In this document: piece by piece, positions 53,781-62,633 of the stretch | Layout of the letters: every line of letters starts with the position of its first letter | Numbering within the stretch: position 1 is the stretch's first letter | Assembly: GCA_965226235.1 (NCBI GenBank) | Contig: OZ245335.1 | Span: forward strand, 1,922,001 to 1,986,000 | Source: CAYFZO01 sp965226235 | GTDB taxonomy: Bacteria; Pseudomonadota; Gammaproteobacteria; Poriferisulfidales; Oxydemutatoraceae | Reading direction: 5' to 3' | Length of the DNA: 64,000 nt | Notes under the pieces: model-generated | Seen by the model: the letters and a program-made list of their open reading frames with translations, nothing else | Databases searched by the model: none | What the model was told of the DNA's origin: nothing | Made by a program: the position numbers and the translations under genes

Positions 53781-54293
53781 GTGAGCGACCGTTACATCAC
53801 GCTCGGCAAGGTGGTCGGTGTTTTTGGGGTGTCCGGCTGGGTCAAGGTCCATTCCTACACGAGTCCGCGCGACGGCATTCTCTCCTATGCTTCGTGGCGT
53901 CTGTTGTCGCGTGGCGCCGATCTAGAACCTCTACAACTCGAGGCGTCGCGTCGGCACGGCGCCCGGGTGATCGCAAAATTTCTTGGCGTAGATGACCGGG
54001 ATGGTGCCGTCGCATTGCGCGGTCGCGATATTGTGATCAAGGCAGCGCAGTTGAAGTCCCTGGAGGAGGGTGAGTACTACTGCTTTGAGTTGCTCGGTCT
54101 CGAGGTATTTGATCTCGCCGGGCATCCGCTGGGTGTGGTCAGGGAGCTTTTCGAGACCGGCGCGCATGACGTGATGGTCGTAGAGCGGGACGGGCGACAG
54201 CACCTGATACCCTACGTGATCGACGCTTGCGTGAAGCGCGTTGATTTGCACAACAGGCGCGTGGAAGTGGACTGGCAGTTGGAGTGGTCTTGA
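53781..54293 (+). CDS. rimM: ribosome maturation factor RimM
   Basis: Needed for 30S head maturation; binds S19. The 170-residue protein has ITLGKVVGVFGVSGWVKVHSYT at the N-terminus and a PRC-barrel C-terminus (YYCFELLGLEVFDLAGHPLGVV, VERDGRQHLIPYV). Start taken as GTG 53781, 20 nt after the rpsP stop. The stop overlaps the trmD start (TGATG), as is common for this operon. Confidence 0.95.
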   Translation: MSDRYITLGKVVGVFGVSGWVKVHSYTSPRDGILSYASWRLLSRGADLEPLQLEASRRHGARVIAKFLGVDDRDGAVALRGRDIVIKAAQLKSLEEGEYYCFELLGLEVFDLAGHPLGVVRELFETGAHDVMVVERDGRQHLIPYVIDACVKRVDLHNRRVEVDWQLEWS

Positions 54294-55069
54294 TGCAGAT
54301 CGACGTGGTGACGGTTTTTCCGCAGATGATCGAATCGTTCATGTGCCATGGTGTGCTGGGGCGCGCGATCGAGAGGAAATTACTGACGGTGAAAACCTGG
54401 AACCCGCGGGATTTTGCCGGGGACAAGCGTGGCACCGTGGATGACCGGCCTTACGGTGGCGGGTCGGGGATGCTGATGATGGTGGAACCTTTGCGCAAAA
54501 GCCTGCAAGCGGCAAAATCCACTCAAAGCGGCCGCTTTCGCACAATTTATCTCAGCCCGCAGGGACGCACCCTGAACCAGCACAGCATCAATCATCTGGC
54601 GACGCTCGACGGGCTGGTGTTACTGTCGGGGCGCTACAAGGGGGTTGACGAACGCCTGATCGAGATCGAGGTCGATGCGGAATGGTCACTGGGTGATTAT
54701 GTGATCAGCGGTGGAGAGCCGGCCGCGATGGTACTGATCGACGCTGTCGCACGACAGCGCGCGGGGGTGCTCGGAGACGAAGATTCGGCAAAAGTCGATT
54801 CGTTCATGACGGGGCTTCTGGACTGCCCGCATTACACGCGCCCGGCCGAGTACGCGGGCAAGGCGGTGCCTGAAGTGCTGCTGGGCGGCGACCACGAGGC
54901 GATCCGGCGTTGGCGGCTGAAGCACTCGCTGGGCAGGACGCTTTCCCGGCGCAGAGACTTGCTGCGGCGGCGTGTTTTCACCAAGGAAGAAAGGGAACTC
55001 ATCGGCGAATACGCGCACGAGACTGGTTTGGATTTTCAGGCAGGGTCGATGGATGACGGAGATGACTGA
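54293..55069 (+). CDS. trmD: tRNA (guanine37-N1)-methyltransferase
   Basis: Methylates G37 next to the anticodon, preventing frameshifting. The 258-residue SPOUT protein begins MQIDVVTVFPQMIESF and contains DDRPYGGGSGMLMMVEPL, LLSGRYKGVDERL, the knot region WSLGDYVISGGEPAAMVLIDAV, and DCPHYTRPAEY. The start overlaps the rimM stop. rplS, which normally follows trmD, is not present in the 180 bp downstream, where a convergent deacetylase gene lies instead. Confidence 0.97.
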   Translation: MQIDVVTVFPQMIESFMCHGVLGRAIERKLLTVKTWNPRDFAGDKRGTVDDRPYGGGSGMLMMVEPLRKSLQAAKSTQSGRFRTIYLSPQGRTLNQHSINHLATLDGLVLLSGRYKGVDERLIEIEVDAEWSLGDYVISGGEPAAMVLIDAVARQRAGVLGDEDSAKVDSFMTGLLDCPHYTRPAEYAGKAVPEVLLGGDHEAIRRWRLKHSLGRTLSRRRDLLRRRVFTKEERELIGEYAHETGLDFQAGSMDDGDD

Positions 55070-55249
55070 TCGGATGAAGCGGATTTCCACGAATACTTTG
55101 CGAGCGGGAAGTATCGTCGGGATGTGAAGTGCGATGTATTTCCGGATCACGGGTTTGCAGCATTGATCCCGGTTCGGCCTGCGATGGAGCGATGTTTGCC
55201 GGCCCGGCTGGTGAGGGAACGTCGGCGTAGCCGCCGGCACCGGCCGCAA

Positions 55250-56278
55250 TCATCCCTCCAGCAAAGCCTTGACGTGTGCCGCTGCGGCGCTTGCGAGTCC
55301 TGGTAGTCGATAGCCGCCTTCGAGCACGGACACCAAACGTTTCTCACAGTGCCGTGCGGCGAGGCCGGTCATCATCCGCGTCAGTTTGGCGAAGCCGTCG
55401 TCGGTTACTGAAAAACAGCCGAGGGTGTCGTCCTTGCGGCTGTCAAACCCTGCTGAGATCAGCACCAGATCAGGTTTGAATGCTTCGGCCACCGGCAGCA
55501 GGTGGTCGGTGAACGCCGACAGGATGTCCTGGTCGGTTGCGTCGCAGTCGAAGTGCACGTTGATGTTATAGCCCTTTCCTTCGCCTGTGCCGATTCTGCG
55601 AGGATCGCCGGTGCCGGGGTAAGCGTATTGATCGTGGGTAGAAAAGAACAGCACCGAAGGGTCATCGTAGAAAGCGGTCTCGGTGCCGTTGCCGTGGTGA
55701 TAGTCCCAGTCTACGATCAGGATTTTTTCCATGCCGTGGGTCTGCTGGGCGTAGCGCGCGGCGACGGCGACCGTGTTGTAAAAGCAAAAGCCTTCTTCGC
55801 GTCCGGTGTTCATGGCGTGATGACCCGGTGGGCGAATCGCGCAGAACGCATTATTGATTTTGCCTTGGCAAACGGCGGTGGTCGCCGAGATTGCCGCCGC
55901 GGTCGCAGCAACCGCCGCCTTGTGTGCTTCGGGGTGGCGCTGCTTTATTGACGCGATATGTCCAGCGGTATGGATGCGCGGCAGGTGCGATTCGGCGTCG
56001 TCGAACAGGTCGATCTTTTCGGTTTTCTCAAGCAGGCCGTCTTGCTTCAGTCGCTCAACGATCGCGATAAACCGGTCCGGGGACTCGGGGTGCCCTTGCG
56101 CGATCCAATGTTCGAGAAAAGACGGGTCGTACGCGACACCGGTCCGGTGGTTTTTTGCACGGGGAGGGAACCGCGCGTGGTCGGATGGCTTTTCGGTCGT
56201 CAATCCAGAGAGCGGGACCGCGCCTAAGATCAGACTGGCACTTGTTTCCAGAAAGCATCTTCTGTTCATCGGTTCCAT
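55250..56278 (-). CDS. histone-deacetylase-like amidohydrolase with Tat-type signal
   Basis: A 342-residue class II HDAC-like zinc enzyme: GVAYDPSFLEH, HPESPDRF, PPGHHAM (catalytic His pair), VDWDYHHGNGT (zinc Asp/His), SAGFDSRKDDTLG and VLEGGY. Family members deacetylate acetyl-polyamines, lysines or similar amides. The N-terminus MNRRCFLETSASLILGAVPL resembles a Tat signal (RRxFL then a hydrophobic stretch), so export to the periplasm is likely, which is unusual for this family. ATG 56278 has a GGGG element upstream; a second ATG at 56269 begins MNRRCF directly. Confidence 0.92.
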   Translation of the reverse strand: MEPMNRRCFLETSASLILGAVPLSGLTTEKPSDHARFPPRAKNHRTGVAYDPSFLEHWIAQGHPESPDRFIAIVERLKQDGLLEKTEKIDLFDDAESHLPRIHTAGHIASIKQRHPEAHKAAVAATAAAISATTAVCQGKINNAFCAIRPPGHHAMNTGREEGFCFYNTVAVAARYAQQTHGMEKILIVDWDYHHGNGTETAFYDDPSVLFFSTHDQYAYPGTGDPRRIGTGEGKGYNINVHFDCDATDQDILSAFTDHLLPVAEAFKPDLVLISAGFDSRKDDTLGCFSVTDDGFAKLTRMMTGLAARHCEKRLVSVLEGGYRLPGLASAAAAHVKALLEG

Positions 56279-56393
56279 TTTCTACCCCATCGATGAGATT
56301 TCCTGGATAAACGGTCTGGATCTGGATTTTTAGCCTGCTGACACTCAAAATGACTTTCTGTATCGCGCACGTATTTGCAACGATCGCAAGGCC

Positions 56394-58274
56394 TCATATA
56401 AGGATAGACGTGTCTATAGAATAGACGCGTCTATTCTGATTGACAATCAGGGGGTAGGCTTTCAAGTACTCTTGTGACAGTTTTTGAGCTTCGGCAATTT
56501 CCGCGCTGGTCATGTTACGTTCGATAGTTTTCCTCGCTTTTTTTGCCTCCTCAACGCCTTGTGCAGTAGCAAGTGTCAACCAAGCATACGCTTGTATATT
56601 ATCCTTGGGAACGCCTCGGCCAGTACCATACATAATGCCAAGGTTGTACTGTGCATCGGCAACTCCCTGCTCGGCCGCCTTGCGATACCACTTTGCCGCC
56701 TCGGCGTAATCCTGAGGACCCCCCTTGCCGATGGCATACATAACGCCCAGGTTGCACTGTGCAGCGGCATGTCCCTGCTCGGCCGCCTTGCGATACCACT
56801 GTGCCGCCTCGGCGTAATCTTGGGGAACGCCTTCGTCATTTTCATACATAACGCCCAGGTTGAACTGTGCATCGGCATGTCCCTGCTCGGCCGCTTTGCG
56901 AGACCACTGTGCCGCCGCGTCGTAATCCTGAGGAACTCCCTTGCCGATGGCATACATAACGCCCAGGTTGAACTGTGCATCGGCATGTCCCTGCTCGGCC
57001 GCTTTGCGATACCACTGTGCCGCCGCGTCGTAATCCTGAGGAACCCCCTTGCCGATGGCATACATAAGGCCCAGGTTGCACTGTGCAGCGGCATATCCCT
57101 GCTCGGCGGCCTTGAGGAACCACTGTGCCGCCTCGGCACTGTCTTCAGGAACTCCTCGACCAGTGTCATACATCCTGCCCAGGTTGAACTGCGCAGCGGC
57201 ATATCCCTGCTCGGCGGCCTTGCGATACCACTGCACCGCCTCGGCATCGTCTTCAGGAACTCCTCGACCAGTGTCATACATCCTGCCCAGGTTGAACTGC
57301 GCAGCGGCATATCCCTGTTCGGCCGCCTTGAGGAACCACTTTGCCGCCTCGGTGTCATCTTGGGGAACCCCCTCGCCAGTGTCATACATAACGCCTAGGT
57401 TGAACTGCGCAGTGGCATCCCCCTGCTCGGCCGCCTTGAGGAACCACTGTGCCGCCTCGGTGTAATCCTGTGGAACGCCTCGGCCAGTGGAATACATGAA
57501 GCCCATGCTTCTCTGTGCTTCGGCATCTCTCTGCTTGGCCGCCTTGAGGAACCACTGTGCCGCCTCGGTGTCATCCTGGGGAACGCCTTGACTGGTGAAA
57601 TACATAACGCCCATGCGTTTCTGTGCTTTGGCAATTCCCTTCTTGGCTACCTTGCGATACCACTTTGCCGACTCGGTGTCATCCTGGGGAACCCCCTCGC
57701 CAGTGTCATACATAACGCCCAGGTTGAATTGAGCCTCGGCAAGACCCTGCTTGGCAGCCTTGAGGAACCACCGCACCGCCTCGGCATCGTCTTCAGGAAC
57801 CCCCAAGCCATTTTTATACATAACGCCCAAGTTAAATTGGGCCTCGGCATCCCCCTGCTCGGCCGCCTTGAGGAACCACTGTGCCGCCTCGGCATCGTCT
57901 TCAGGAACTCCTCGGCCAGTATGATAGATAATGCCAAGGTTGTACTGTGCGTTAGCATCTCCCTGCTCGGCGGTCTTGCGATACCACTGCACCGCCTCAG
58001 CGTCATCCTTGGGAATTTCTGCGCTAGTGGTGTATTTCTTGCTCGGGTTTTTGGTGTCTCCTAGCCGAGGGTAGGGCATTAATTTCTCGCCTATATCCAG
58101 AGTTAATTCAAACTCTTTTACAGTTTCAGTTTTTTCGACAATCTTTCCTGTGGTCTTTTCTATAGCCTTTCTTGATGTGTATTTCAACTTGCGGTTAACT
58201 TCCCGAGAAGGCTGTGAGCGCCGCCGCCGCCATGCGGGAATGTTGACGACAAGCGTTTTGATGAACTCAAACAT
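56394..58274 (-). CDS. Sel1-like repeat protein
   Basis: A 626-residue protein. After a basic N-terminus of about 85 residues (with WRRRRSQ, no clear signal peptide) come 13 full 36-residue Sel1 repeats and one divergent final repeat. The consensus is VPxDxxEAAQWxxKAAEQGxAxAQxNLGxMYxxGxG. Sel1 solenoids mediate protein-protein contacts. Adjacent repeats are highly similar at DNA level (108-bp period), indicating recent expansion by unequal recombination. The C-terminal tail ends YSIDTSILI. Its partner is not identifiable from context. Confidence 0.93.
   Translation of the reverse strand: MFEFIKTLVVNIPAWRRRRSQPSREVNRKLKYTSRKAIEKTTGKIVEKTETVKEFELTLDIGEKLMPYPRLGDTKNPSKKYTTSAEIPKDDAEAVQWYRKTAEQGDANAQYNLGIIYHTGRGVPEDDAEAAQWFLKAAEQGDAEAQFNLGVMYKNGLGVPEDDAEAVRWFLKAAKQGLAEAQFNLGVMYDTGEGVPQDDTESAKWYRKVAKKGIAKAQKRMGVMYFTSQGVPQDDTEAAQWFLKAAKQRDAEAQRSMGFMYSTGRGVPQDYTEAAQWFLKAAEQGDATAQFNLGVMYDTGEGVPQDDTEAAKWFLKAAEQGYAAAQFNLGRMYDTGRGVPEDDAEAVQWYRKAAEQGYAAAQFNLGRMYDTGRGVPEDSAEAAQWFLKAAEQGYAAAQCNLGLMYAIGKGVPQDYDAAAQWYRKAAEQGHADAQFNLGVMYAIGKGVPQDYDAAAQWSRKAAEQGHADAQFNLGVMYENDEGVPQDYAEAAQWYRKAAEQGHAAAQCNLGVMYAIGKGGPQDYAEAAKWYRKAAEQGVADAQYNLGIMYGTGRGVPKDNIQAYAWLTLATAQGVEEAKKARKTIERNMTSAEIAEAQKLSQEYLKAYPLIVNQNRRVYSIDTSILI
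56404..56434. repeat. tandem 14-bp palindromes at the 3' end of the Sel1 gene
   Basis: Two palindromes, ATAGACGTGTCTAT (56404-56417, one central mismatch) and ATAGACGCGTCTAT (56421-56434, perfect), start 17 bp apart. They encode the last residues of the Sel1 protein. They may be a protein-binding site or form 3'-end hairpins in the mRNA. Confidence 0.65.
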
Positions 58275-58551
58275 TGGATTAGAATATCAGAAACTGACGT
58301 ACGCAGTTAACTCCTCCCCCCCCAAATCCCGAGACTCTTACAGGTGGCCATCGCGGCGCCCGGCATCCTCACAGAGCTGCGGAGCTGCCCGGTCTGTGGT
58401 GGCGCTTACCCGACACTTCTCTATATAAGTTCAGAAACATATGGGACAAATAGGCTGATCTGAAAAGGAAGCCGACATGCTGATACAGCACATCGGCTTG
58501 CGCGTCCGAGGTTTCTATAAAATCGCCCGTTTATCTGACAAATAGGAGGCG

Positions 58552-58835
58552 ATGACGGGAACCAATGCCCAACAGAAACCGGACGCGCTAACAGTCTGGA
58601 ACAATCACGGATTGAATGCCACCCGGGATGCTTTCAAGGTCAGTCGCTCGACGCTGTACCGCTGGCGCAAGCTTCGCCGCGAAAGTGGGTTGAGCAGGCT
58701 GCATGATCGCAGCAGAGCTCCGCACCAGCGCCGCCGGCGCAACTGGCCACCGACGCTGTGCGCTGAAATACGCCGGCTACGCAACGTTTTTCCGAACCTG
58801 GGCAAGGACAAGCTGCCTGTGTTGTTGGTGCCTTG
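58552..58835 (+). pseudogene. IS481-type transposase, N-terminal fragment
   Basis: The frame starting MTGTNAQQKPDALTVWNNHG contains the helix-turn-helix of IS481-type transposases (TRDAFKVSRSTLYRWRK; SRLHDRSRAPHQRRR; RRLRNVFPNLGKDKL). After about residue 95 the frame runs into IS3-type sequence. The matching catalytic core resumes at about 59295. Confidence 0.85.
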
Positions 58836-58909
58836 TGATCTTTCCCCCGTAATCCGGTCCATGCGAAGTGAGGATTTTTCCATTATTCCGACACGAAGGA
58901 GGTCCTCAG

Positions 58910-59182
58910 ATGAAACACAAGCGATTTACCGAGAAACAGATCATTTCGATCCTGAAAGAGCGAGAGGCCGGCATGAAGGTTGCCGAGCTGGGACGCAAGC
59001 ATGGGGTATCGGAGCAGACGATCTACCGTTGGCAGAGCAAGTACGGCGGGCTGGAAGTCTCCGAGGTGAGGCGGCTGAGGTTGCTGGAAGAGGAGAACCG
59101 GCGGCTAAAGCGGATGGTGGCGGATTTGAGCCTGGACAAGCAGATGCTCGAAGACGTCATCAAGATGTCAAAAAACCGGTAA
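58910..59182 (+). CDS. IS3-type transposase OrfA
   Basis: A 90-residue OrfA starting MKHKRFTEKQIISILKE, with the HTH (ELGRKHGVSEQTIYRWQSKYGG) and the leucine-zipper (LRLLEEENRRLKRMVADLSLDK) and ending KMSKNR. An AAGGAGG ribosome binding site lies 6 nt before the ATG. The IS407/ISPsy group of the IS3 family fits best. It remains intact, although the element can no longer move on its own. Confidence 0.9.
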   Translation: MKHKRFTEKQIISILKEREAGMKVAELGRKHGVSEQTIYRWQSKYGGLEVSEVRRLRLLEEENRRLKRMVADLSLDKQMLEDVIKMSKNR

Positions 59183-59280
59183 TGCCTGCAGCCAAGCGTC
59201 GAGCCGCAGGCCGACTACAACAGACGCATCAGGTCAGCCAGCGACGGGTGTGCCGACTGTTACAATTGCACCGATCGGTG
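59183..59280 (+). pseudogene. IS3-type transposase OrfB, start only
   Basis: In the -1 frame relative to orfA, the sequence reads MPAAKRRAAGRLQQTHQVSQRRVCRLLQLHRS, the typical start of IS3-group OrfB. After about 30 codons the similarity ends at the deletion junction and the IS481-type transposase resumes. Confidence 0.8.
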
Positions 59281-59294
59281 GCCCGATACGATTC

Positions 59295-59940
59295 GGTTTG
59301 ACGCCGAAAGGCAAGGCCAAACCGTTGCGCCGCCAGCGTTTCAAGCAACGGCTGGGCAAAGGCTTCTGCGCGGCTTACCCAGGTCACTGCGTCGTATTCG
59401 ACACGGTAGTGCGCTTTATCGGGCGCATCCGCCGCTACCTGCTCACGGTCACCGACCACGCCAGCCGCTTTGCCTTGGCAATCGCGGTACCACGTCACGA
59501 CAGCCAGCACGCCGCGCGCTTCGCGGCATTGGTCAAAACCCTGTTTCCAGGGCGCATCGAGCAGGTGCTGACGGACAATGGCAGCAAGTTTCAGGGCGCC
59601 TTCGCAGACTATGCCCGGGTGCAGGGTTGGCGTCATTGCCATACTTACCCCAGGAGCCCGAAAATGAACGCTTTCAACGAGCGTTTCAATCGCACCGTAC
59701 AGGAAGACTTTGTGGATTATGAAGAAGGATCTCATGGCTGAGGATCTACGATCGTTCAACCACCGCCTGCTGGACTACCTCGACTGCTATAATGGCCAAC
59801 GACCACACCGAGGAATCGACAACCGCACACCCTGTCAAATACTTGCTCAACGCTGGCCTCATTTATCCCATATGTGGTGGACTCATACAGGCTGTCAAAC
59901 CGACCAGGAAGGAATAATTCTGGCGGATTTTGCTGCATAA
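59295..59940 (+). pseudogene. IS481-type transposase, catalytic C-terminal fragment
   Basis: The rve-type DDE core is present: FDTVVRFIGRIRRYLL (first Asp), VLTDNGSKFQG (second Asp) and NAFNERFNRTVQED (Glu). The frame stops at 59741, but the family C-terminus (EDLRSFNHRLLDYLDCYNGQRPHRGI) continues in another frame from about 59725, so there is a frameshift. With the IS3 insertion, this transposase is inactive. Confidence 0.85.
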
Positions 59941-60026
59941 TTCCCAAAGTGCCGCCGCGCAGGTTTCGGTCGGTATAATCCTTGCCAACTGGCAGCTCAA
60001 GGGGGAGAACCAGCTTCGGGTTTGAA

Positions 60027-62627
60027 ATGGCGAAGAGAAAGACAACAAGAAAGCCGGTTGAGCAGTATGCACATACCGATAAAAAGCGTGTTAATAACCC
60101 GCAGGTTGGGTTAGTAACGCCTGAAGCCGACCCCGACCGAGGCGAAAAAAAAGTTTATCAGTACGACCCTCACCTTGATCCACAGTTGCAGTGGGCGGGT
60201 AAAGCCGAGCAAATCAGCCTGGAAGTACCGACTGTCAGCCTGCATGTGCATGAGCGCATAGATCCGAAGACGATCATTGAAGCCGTCAGAAAAAGCCATG
60301 ACGATGGGAGGCAGAAGAGCCTGTTTGAAGAACAGAAGCCGTTGCGGGAGGCGATTGAGTTTTACAAGCACAGCGACAACTGGAGCAATCGTCTGGTGGC
60401 AGGGGACAGCCTCTTGGTCATGAATTCACTGCTGGAAAAAGAAAGCATGGCGGAGAAAGTGCAGATGGTTTATTTCGATCCCCCTTACGGCATCAAGTAC
60501 GGAGGCAACTTTCAGCCCTTTGTCAACAAGCTCGATGTGAAAGACGGCAAAGATGATGACCTGTCGACAGAACCGGAAATGATCAAAGCTTTTCGGGACA
60601 CCTGGGAATTGGGTATTCATTCCTATCTCACGCATTTGCGTGACCGATTGATTCTGGCGCGTAATCTTTTGCATGAAAGCGGGAGCGTATTTGTTCAGAT
60701 CGGAGACGAAAACGTGCACAGGGTCAGCATGGTGCTGGATGAAATCTTTGGCGCTGAGAATCGTATCGCGACGATTTCCTTTGCCACCACCAGTGGCAGT
60801 TCTACCGCATATTTGCCGCAGGTGGCGGATTATTTGCTCATGTATGCCAAGAACAAGAAACAGCTTAAATACCGGCAATTGTATGAACCACTCGCTCGTG
60901 CTGAAATTATTGATTATTTCAGTTGGCACGTCATGGTGGATCTGGTAGACGGTACTTGTCGAAAACCCACCTTGGAAGAACGCTTTGATCCTGATCGAAA
61001 TTTGCCTAAAGGCGCAAGAATTTACGCTCGTACGGGTCTAGACTCTCAAGGTGTGTCTACGACCGGACGCTCTGAGCCTTTTGAATGGGATGGCAGGGTG
61101 TTTCATTGCGGTCGGAAAAGACACTGGTCGATTTCTCATGAAGGGCTGAATCGCCTTGGGGGGTTGGGTCGGCTTGAAGCTCTTGAGGGACAAGATTCAT
61201 TAAGATGGAAAAAATATGAAGAAGAAGTTCCTGGCCGTCGTATAAGCAATATCTGGCCTGCACAGATGTATCCGAGCGATAAGAGATACGTTGTAGAAAC
61301 CTCTACCAAAGCAATCCAACGCAGCATTTTGATGACAACGGATCCCGGCGATCTGGTTCTTGACATCACATGTGGAAGTGGCACCACGGCCTATGCCGCT
61401 GAACAATTTGGCCGACGCTGGATCACCTGCGACACGTCAAGGGTCGCCTTAGCGTTAGCCAGACAGAGGTTGATGACCGCCAATTTCGAGTACTACAAAC
61501 TGGCACACCCCGATGAGGGGATAGGCAGCGGTTTTGAGTACAAAGCAGTTGAGACTTATTCTCCAAAGAGATTGGCTGAGGGTGCCTCTCCACACAGGAT
61601 TTATCTCTACGACCAGCCTATGGTAGAAGGCGGCAAGGTTCGCATTACCGGCCCATTCACTGTGGAGGCGGTTCCTGCGCCTTATGCAAAAACCGCTGTA
61701 AGCATCGAGCAGTTAAAAAACGACATTTCCCCTGAGGAGGATGTGAACGACCCTACAGTCGTACGCTCGGGTGAGAGCTTGCGGCAGAATGAATTGCGCG
61801 ATGAATTGTTACGCTGCGGCGTACGCGGTAAAGGCGGGCAAAGGCTTCAATTCATTCGGATCGAGCCGTTGCCCTGCAACTACCTACACGCTGATTCGGA
61901 AGTTAAGTCAACCAGCACAACGGACAGTGGAAGCGAAGAAGCTCAAGCAGCCGATACGCAACCGGCTCGCGCCGTGATTTCTTTTGGTCCGGAACACGCG
62001 CCGTTGGACCCCCGACAGGTGGAACTTGCACTGGAAGAAGCGGGAAAGCTACGGCCCAAACCGAAAATCATTGTTTTTGTAGCCTTCCAGTTTGATCCGG
62101 AGGCAGCCAAGGATATTGATGAAACAAAATGGCCAGGGGTTACGCTGCTAAAAGTGCAGGCGAATACCGACTTGCAGACCAGGGACTTGAAAAAACAAAG
62201 CGCCAGCAATGAAAGTTTTTGGCTGGTGGGACAGCCGGATGTGAATTTGCAGCATATTCGCCGGGGTGAGCATACAGGCAAATGGCAGGTCGTCGTCAGA
62301 GGATTCGACTATTTCGATCCTAAAACCGGCAAAGTCAAATCGGGCAATGACAAAGAAATCGCCGTGTGGATGCTGGACACCGATTACGATGGTCGAAGTC
62401 TGTATCCTCGACAGGTGTTTTTCCCAATGTCGGGTTCGAAAGAAGGATGGAACAAGCTGGCAAAAAACCTCAAAGCTGAAATTGACGAAGACAGGATCGA
62501 CGCCTATGCAGGTGCGATTTCTCTTCCTTTTGAATTAGGCGAAAGGCAACGAATTGCCGTCAAGATCGTTGATGATCGCGGTATAGAAAGTTTGAAAGTT
62601 GTCGCAAGATTTGGGCCGGCAGAGTAA
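60027..62627 (+). CDS. large site-specific DNA methyltransferase (type III-like)
   Basis: An 866-residue beta-class DNA methyltransferase: motif IV DPPYGIKYGGNF (about 151) before the recognition region, then motif I as DITCGSGTTAYAAEQFG (about 446) with RRWITCDTSRVALALAR. A C-terminal extension of about 350 residues has no recognised domain. These long methyltransferases normally come with a type III-like Res/helicase gene, which would lie beyond the window. It is followed 6 nt later by an AAA ATPase. ATG 60027 fits the conserved N-terminus; a GTG/ATG 15 codons earlier is open but unlikely. Confidence 0.9.
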   Translation: MAKRKTTRKPVEQYAHTDKKRVNNPQVGLVTPEADPDRGEKKVYQYDPHLDPQLQWAGKAEQISLEVPTVSLHVHERIDPKTIIEAVRKSHDDGRQKSLFEEQKPLREAIEFYKHSDNWSNRLVAGDSLLVMNSLLEKESMAEKVQMVYFDPPYGIKYGGNFQPFVNKLDVKDGKDDDLSTEPEMIKAFRDTWELGIHSYLTHLRDRLILARNLLHESGSVFVQIGDENVHRVSMVLDEIFGAENRIATISFATTSGSSTAYLPQVADYLLMYAKNKKQLKYRQLYEPLARAEIIDYFSWHVMVDLVDGTCRKPTLEERFDPDRNLPKGARIYARTGLDSQGVSTTGRSEPFEWDGRVFHCGRKRHWSISHEGLNRLGGLGRLEALEGQDSLRWKKYEEEVPGRRISNIWPAQMYPSDKRYVVETSTKAIQRSILMTTDPGDLVLDITCGSGTTAYAAEQFGRRWITCDTSRVALALARQRLMTANFEYYKLAHPDEGIGSGFEYKAVETYSPKRLAEGASPHRIYLYDQPMVEGGKVRITGPFTVEAVPAPYAKTAVSIEQLKNDISPEEDVNDPTVVRSGESLRQNELRDELLRCGVRGKGGQRLQFIRIEPLPCNYLHADSEVKSTSTTDSGSEEAQAADTQPARAVISFGPEHAPLDPRQVELALEEAGKLRPKPKIIVFVAFQFDPEAAKDIDETKWPGVTLLKVQANTDLQTRDLKKQSASNESFWLVGQPDVNLQHIRRGEHTGKWQVVVRGFDYFDPKTGKVKSGNDKEIAVWMLDTDYDGRSLYPRQVFFPMSGSKEGWNKLAKNLKAEIDEDRIDAYAGAISLPFELGERQRIAVKIVDDRGIESLKVVARFGPAE

Positions 62628-62633
62628 AAGGCC

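Larger units (their letters stand above)
58836..59294 (+). mobile_element. IS3-type (IS407-like) element, 3'-truncated
   Basis: An insertion within the IS481-type transposase. The left end is probably near 58836 (TGATCTTTCCCCCG, like IS407-group ends). It retains orfA complete, a slippery AAAAAAC for -1 frameshifting (59170-59176 region) and only about 30 codons of orfB. The rest, including the orfB DDE domain and right end, is missing, as is a short middle piece of the host transposase, implying a deletion after insertion. Confidence 0.75.
58421..59890 (+). mobile_element. degenerate IS481-type element interrupted by an IS3-type fragment
   Basis: The ends share an imperfect inverted repeat: the left ACATATGGGACAAAT (58437-58451) matches the right ATTTATCCCATATGT (59861-59875) with one mismatch, and about 11 of 15 further outer positions match after one gap. 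Between them are the N- and C-terminal parts of an IS481-type DDE transposase, split by an IS3-type fragment and carrying a frameshift. No target duplication was found. It lies between the Sel1 gene and the second methyltransferase gene. Confidence 0.75.

Noticed and set aside
56394..58274. Repeat array (CRISPR or satellite)
   Set aside because: The 108-bp repeats stay in one open frame and encode Sel1 motifs.
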